64,000 nt of DNA from Pectobacterium polonicum (GTDB taxonomy: Bacteria > Pseudomonadota > Gammaproteobacteria > Enterobacterales > Enterobacteriaceae): positions 1-64,000 of the forward strand of contig NZ_RJTN01000021.1 of the NCBI RefSeq assembly GCF_005497185.1. The letters run 5' to 3'. The notes below the pieces were generated by a model. That model saw nothing but the letters and a program-made list of their open reading frames with translations. It ran no database searches and was not told where the DNA came from. Shown one piece after another: positions 60,145 through 64,000 of this stretch (within the stretch, counting starts at the first letter, position 1; every line of letters starts with the position of its first letter). Made by a program: the position numbers and the translations under genes.

Positions 60145-60849
60145 ATGGACTATACCCCACGCTTACAGCCCGCCCGGTTGATTAAACGTTACAAACGCTT
60201 TTTGGCCGATGTCGTGACGCCGGAAGGCGAGACGCTCACGCTACACTGTGCCAATACGGGTGCGATGACAGGCTGTGCTACACCCGGCGATACCGTCTGG
60301 TATTCAACGTCCGATAACCCTAAGCGTAAGTATCCGCAAAGTTGGGAACTCACTGAAACGCAACAAAATCACTGGATTTGTGTCAATACTCTGCGTGCCA
60401 ACACATTATTGTACGAAGCCTTATTAGAGAATCGCATAGAAGAGCTGGCAGGCTACTCTGATGTAAAAACGGAAGTGAAATACGGTACGGAAAACAGCCG
60501 AATAGACCTGCTTTTACAGGCGCCGGACAAGATTGACTGCTATATTGAGGTGAAATCCGTCACATTATTGCAACATAAATGTGGTTACTTTCCCGATGCG
60601 GTTACACTCAGAGGGCAAAAGCATCTGCGTGAACTGCAACAGATGGTTTCCAATGGAAAACGTGCCGTCCTTTTTTTCGCCGTTCTCCATTCAGGAATCC
60701 AGCAGGTTTCTCCTGCCCGGCATATCGATTCACGCTATGCGGAATTATTTATCGAAGCACAGCAGGCAGGGGTTGAAATTTTATGTTACGGCTCCACATT
60801 ATGCCCTGATGGTATTAAATTGACGCACAAGCTACCGTTGTTGGGATGA
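60145..60849 (+). CDS. sfsA: Sugar fermentation stimulation protein A
   Basis: A 234-residue SfsA protein, the length of the E. coli homologue. It has an N-terminal OB-like nucleic-acid-binding part ([27 protein letters not shown]) and a C-terminal PD-(D/E)XK nuclease-like core ([18 protein letters not shown]). Its physiological role is unclear, with effects on maltose metabolism in E. coli. It precedes dksA, as usual. Confidence 0.94.
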   Translation: MDYTPRLQPARLIKRYKRFLADVVTPEGETLTLHCANTGAMTGCATPGDTVWYSTSDNPKRKYPQSWELTETQQNHWICVNTLRANTLLYEALLENRIEELAGYSDVKTEVKYGTENSRIDLLLQAPDKIDCYIEVKSVTLLQHKCGYFPDAVTLRGQKHLRELQQMVSNGKRAVLFFAVLHSGIQQVSPARHIDSRYAELFIEAQQAGVEILCYGSTLCPDGIKLTHKLPLLG

Positions 60850-61117
60850 AGCACAAGCATTGCATAACACGCCGAACGTACCACCAAAGGCGTAACACAT
60901 TGTTTATTACTTAATGTATACAAGTTGTTCCTCACACTTTATCAGGCCGGTGTCAGGAAGCATTGCCAACCCCATCTTCATCTGCTATTTATAGCGGCCT
61001 GTTTTTTCCCCCCTTTGGGGGCCGATATACCCAGATAGCTGAAGTTCTGGTCAACAACGCCGCAACTTCACTGCATAAAAGGGTATTATGCGTGTCGTGT
61101 TATGTAGGAGAAGCAAC

Positions 61118-61573
61118 ATGCAAGAAGGGCAAAATCGTAAGACATCTTCTCTGAGCATTCTCGCAATTGCCGGAGTAGAGCCGTACCAAGAGAAGCCGGG
61201 CGAAGAGTATATGAACGACGCTCAGCTGGCTCATTTCAAGCGTATTCTTGAAGCATGGCGCAACCAACTCATGGATGAAGTGGATCGGACTGTATCGCAC
61301 ATGCGCGATGAAGCCGCTAATTTTCCCGATCCCGTGGATCGCGCGGCGCAGGAAGAAGAGTTCAGTCTCGAACTGCGTAACCGTGACCGTGAGCGCAAGC
61401 TGATTAAGAAAATCGCCAAAACGCTGGTGAAAATCGAAGATGAGGACTTCGGATTCTGCGAATCCTGTGGCGTCGAGATTGGCATCCGCCGTCTGGAAGC
61501 TCGTCCGACTGCCGATCTGTGTATCGACTGCAAAACGCTGGCAGAGATACGCGAAAAGCAAATGGCAGGATAA
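61118..61573 (+). CDS. dksA: RNA polymerase-binding transcription factor DksA
   Basis: A 151-residue ppGpp partner that inserts a coiled coil into the RNA polymerase secondary channel, repressing stable RNA promoters such as that at 29309 under starvation. TAGGAG lies 6 bp before the ATG at 61118, matching the E. coli N-terminus [19 protein letters not shown]. The coiled-coil tip has the [11 protein letters not shown] (Asp-Ala) motif, and the zinc finger is CESCG...CIDC. Same length as E. coli DksA. Confidence 0.98.
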   Translation: MQEGQNRKTSSLSILAIAGVEPYQEKPGEEYMNDAQLAHFKRILEAWRNQLMDEVDRTVSHMRDEAANFPDPVDRAAQEEEFSLELRNRDRERKLIKKIAKTLVKIEDEDFGFCESCGVEIGIRRLEARPTADLCIDCKTLAEIREKQMAG

Positions 61574-61700
61574 TATCCTGTCTAAAATCGGCTCCTGCCA
61601 CTCGCAGGGGCCGTCTTCGGATAATTTACCGCTGATGAATGATATTCATCACTCTATCTTCTGTCTGGATAAAACGCTGACGAGATAGCACCAACCTCTT

Positions 61701-62669
61701 ATGTCTGGAACCGATTGTTTTACCGGAAAAAATAGTTTTTCTGAAGCTAATCGCCTTTCTGAAACCGACCGTTATATCGGGCGTTTTGCCCCTTCTCCCT
61801 CTGGTGACCTGCATTTTGGCTCACTGATCGCCGCACTGGGTAGTTATCTTCAGGCTCGTTCTCGACAAGGGCGCTGGCTAGTACGCATTGAAGACATCGA
61901 TCCTCCACGGGAAATTCCCGGTGCCGCCTCTCGCATACTCGCACAATTAGAACACTACGGTTTGCACTGGGACGGTGATGTGGTTTACCAGTCACAGCGG
62001 CATGCGCGTTACCGCGAGATTCTTCAGCAGCTTCAACAGCAGGGAATGAGCTACTACTGCACCTGTACGCGTAGCCGCATTCAGCAGCTAGGTGGGCACT
62101 ATGATGGCTATTGCCGGACGCGCAACCTGCCTGCCGATAACGCCGCGCTCCGTCTGCGCCAGACGACGCCGGTATTTCATTTTCACGATAAATTACGTGG
62201 CGATCTGTATGCCGATAACGCTCTCGCTCAGGAAGATTTTATTATCCACCGCCGCGATGGGCTATTTGCCTACAATCTAGCCGTGGTGATCGACGATAAC
62301 GATCAGGGGATTACCGAGATCGTGCGCGGTGCCGATCTTATCGAGCCAACCGTTCGGCAAATCTCGCTCTATCGCCAGTTAGGCTACACGATCCCCACCT
62401 ACGTTCATCTGCCGCTGGTGCTGAATAGTGAGGGAAATAAGCTTTCCAAACAAAATCACGCCCCCTCACTACCGGACGGCGATCCGCGTCCTGTGCTGCT
62501 TGCCGCACTGCAATTTTTACATCAACCGCTGCCAGAAAATAGCCAGGATATGACACTTTCCGCGCTTCTGGCATGGTCTGTGGCGCACTGGTCCCTGGAT
62601 ACCATCCCGTTGCAAGCAGCAATAAACGCGTCCGCGATCACATCAGCATTCTCAAAGGGGCATTGGTGA
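61701..62669 (+). CDS. gluQ: Glutamyl-Q tRNA(Asp) synthetase
   Basis: A 322-residue tRNA-modification enzyme (YadB/GluQRS) that attaches glutamate to the queuosine of tRNA-Asp. It has the synthetase catalytic core ([21 protein letters not shown] and KLSKQNHA) but no anticodon-binding domain, and a zinc site [19 protein letters not shown]. The N-terminal leader is about 20 residues longer than in E. coli (308). dksA-gluQ-pcnB order is conserved. Confidence 0.96.
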   Translation: MSGTDCFTGKNSFSEANRLSETDRYIGRFAPSPSGDLHFGSLIAALGSYLQARSRQGRWLVRIEDIDPPREIPGAASRILAQLEHYGLHWDGDVVYQSQRHARYREILQQLQQQGMSYYCTCTRSRIQQLGGHYDGYCRTRNLPADNAALRLRQTTPVFHFHDKLRGDLYADNALAQEDFIIHRRDGLFAYNLAVVIDDNDQGITEIVRGADLIEPTVRQISLYRQLGYTIPTYVHLPLVLNSEGNKLSKQNHAPSLPDGDPRPVLLAALQFLHQPLPENSQDMTLSALLAWSVAHWSLDTIPLQAAINASAITSAFSKGHW

Positions 62670-62775
62670 GCTATGATTAGCCGCTATTTTTCGTGGCGCG
62701 CCATCCTTAGCCGCCCCTTTGGGGGGCGACGCCAATGCTGTGCTGTTGATTTATCCATCACTATCGAGGTGTATT

Positions 62776-64000
62776 ATCTTTTCCCGAGTTGCTAATTTTT
62801 GTCGTAAAGTACTGAATCGTGAGAACGAAATGGTCGAATCAGAGGAACCGCGTCGGCATCTGACGGTGATTCCGCGTGACCAACATACAATTTCACGCAG
62901 CGACATCAGCGATAATGCGCTGAAAGTACTTTATCGCCTGAACAAAGCGGGCTACGAGGCTTATCTGGTTGGCGGCGGTGTACGCGACCTGCTGCTGGGC
63001 AAAAAGCCGAAGGATTTTGATATCACCACTAACGCCACGCCCGATCAGGTGCGCAAGTTATTCCGCAACTGTCGTTTGGTCGGGCGCCGTTTCCGTCTCG
63101 CCCATATCATGTTCGGGCCAGAGGTGATTGAAGTTGCCACATTCCGTGGTCACCACGATCAGCATCAAGAGCAGCAAGAAACTAAAAACTCTTCTCAGCA
63201 GGCTCAGAACGGCATGCTGTTGCGTGACAATATTTTCGGTTCGGTAGAAGAAGACGCTCAACGCCGCGATTTCTCAATCAATAGCCTCTACTACAGCATT
63301 GCTGATTTCAGCGTACGCGATTATACCAATGGCCTGAACGATCTGCATCAGGGCGTCATCCGTATGATTGGCGATCCCGAAACGCGCTACCGTGAAGATC
63401 CGGTGCGTATGCTGCGCGCCGTCCGTTTCGCCGCTAAGCTGAACATGACGGTCAGCCCGGAAACCGCTGAGCCGATTCCTCGTCTGGCCTCATTGCTGCA
63501 CGATATCCCTGCGGCGCGTATGTTTGAAGAGTCGCTGAAGCTGCTTCAGTCGGGCTATGGCTATCCAACCTATAAAATGCTGTGTGAATACCAGCTGTTC
63601 CAGCCGCTTTTCCCGCTGCTGAGCCGCCATTTCACACCAAACGGCGATTCCACGCTGGAGCGCATGGTTGCCCAAGTGTTGAAAAACACCGATAAGCGTT
63701 TGCAAAACGACATGCGGGTGAATCCGGCATTTTTGTTCTCCGCCATGCTGTGGTATCCGCTGATCGAGCATGCACAAAAGCTGGCTCAGGAAAGTGGTCT
63801 GGCCTACTTCGATGCGTTCTCGCTGGCAATGAACGATGTACTGGACGAACAGTGCCGTTCTCTGGCAATCCCTAAGCGTATTACCTCGTTAGTCCGCGAT
63901 ATCTGGCAGTTGCAAACGCGACTGTCTCGCCGTCAAGGTAAACGCGCTTATAAGCTGATGGAACATCCTAAATTCCGCGCCGCGTATGACTTGCTTTGCC
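62776..64000 (+). CDS. pcnB: Poly(A) polymerase I (partial, non-AUG start likely)
   Basis: The N-terminal 408 codons of an enzyme that adds poly(A) tails to RNA and promotes decay; it runs off the right edge. The E. coli-like N-terminus [15 protein letters not shown] is encoded upstream of the first ATG (62830). The matching start codon is ATC at 62776 (or ATT at 62773), with GAGG at 62766-62769. E. coli pcnB is known to use AUU, which keeps its translation low. Catalytic patterns: [20 protein letters not shown] (GG and DxD), [27 protein letters not shown] Gln/His-rich loop (DQHQEQQE) lies near residue 130. Confidence 0.9.
   Translation, partial: MFSRVANFCRKVLNRENEMVESEEPRRHLTVIPRDQHTISRSDISDNALKVLYRLNKAGYEAYLVGGGVRDLLLGKKPKDFDITTNATPDQVRKLFRNCRLVGRRFRLAHIMFGPEVIEVATFRGHHDQHQEQQETKNSSQQAQNGMLLRDNIFGSVEEDAQRRDFSINSLYYSIADFSVRDYTNGLNDLHQGVIRMIGDPETRYREDPVRMLRAVRFAAKLNMTVSPETAEPIPRLASLLHDIPAARMFEESLKLLQSGYGYPTYKMLCEYQLFQPLFPLLSRHFTPNGDSTLERMVAQVLKNTDKRLQNDMRVNPAFLFSAMLWYPLIEHAQKLAQESGLAYFDAFSLAMNDVLDEQCRSLAIPKRITSLVRDIWQLQTRLSRRQGKRAYKLMEHPKFRAAYDLLC

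Overview
The window is chromosomal DNA of a soft-rot enterobacterium, most likely Pectobacterium. Three things suggest this. Gene order is enterobacterial, in long blocks that match the E. coli backbone. An ERIC element is present. The left end matches, as I recall it, the locus described in Pectobacterium atrosepticum that combines a multi-repeat adhesin, a type I secretion system and c-di-GMP enzymes. Genus and species are inferred from content, not measured.

Region 1 (1-9.9 kb) is an accessory surface-adhesion locus. A giant LapA-type adhesin runs leftwards off the window; only its N-terminal retention module and the first Ig-like tandem repeats are visible. Divergent from it is a complete type I secretion operon: TolC-like outer-membrane protein, ABC exporter with a degenerate C39-like domain, and HlyD-like adaptor. 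Beyond an ERIC element lie a PAS-GAF diguanylate cyclase with an SGDEF motif and a PdeH (YhjH)-type EAL phosphodiesterase. The two enzymes would make and degrade the c-di-GMP that governs adhesin display. A sigma-28-like promoter in front of pdeH suggests coupling to flagellar expression.

Region 2 (10-30 kb) is conserved housekeeping DNA: yfhL; the leftward lepA-lepB-rnc-era-recO-pdxJ-acpS run; the sigma-E operon rpoE-rseA-rseB-rseC with a recognisable sigma-E promoter; nadB, trmN6, srmB, grcA (with an FNR box), ung, two tRNA-Ala, a secreted esterase, gltX, and an array of four identical tRNA-Val units plus tRNA-Lys. After tRNA-Lys lies a broken second tRNA-Lys tail whose T loop is split by a 66-bp string of small palindromes.

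Region 3 (30-38 kb) holds an Old Yellow Enzyme, a divergent aldo/keto reductase with a TetR regulator, a DoxX membrane protein, and the sulfate uptake operon sbp-cysT-cysW-cysA.

Region 4 (38-64 kb) follows the E. coli 3.6-4.1 min order: cdaR, degP, dgt, mtnN, btuF, erpA, hemL, fhuCDB, mrcB, hrpB, thpR, sfsA, dksA, gluQ, pcnB (cut by the window end). Departures from that order are a small secreted protein in the yadS position, no clcA, a GST/MocR/LysE insertion after hemL, and no fhuA beside fhuCDB. A 130-bp MITE-like palindrome lies between dgt and mtnN, and an array of GC-rich hairpins lies between fhuC and mrcB. pcnB appears to keep the rare non-AUG start known from E. coli.

I found no CRISPR array, prophage, transposase or rRNA operon. 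The most unusual signals are the interrupted tRNA-Lys copy, the hairpin array near 54.2 kb, the palindromic element at 43 kb and the pdeH promoter region.
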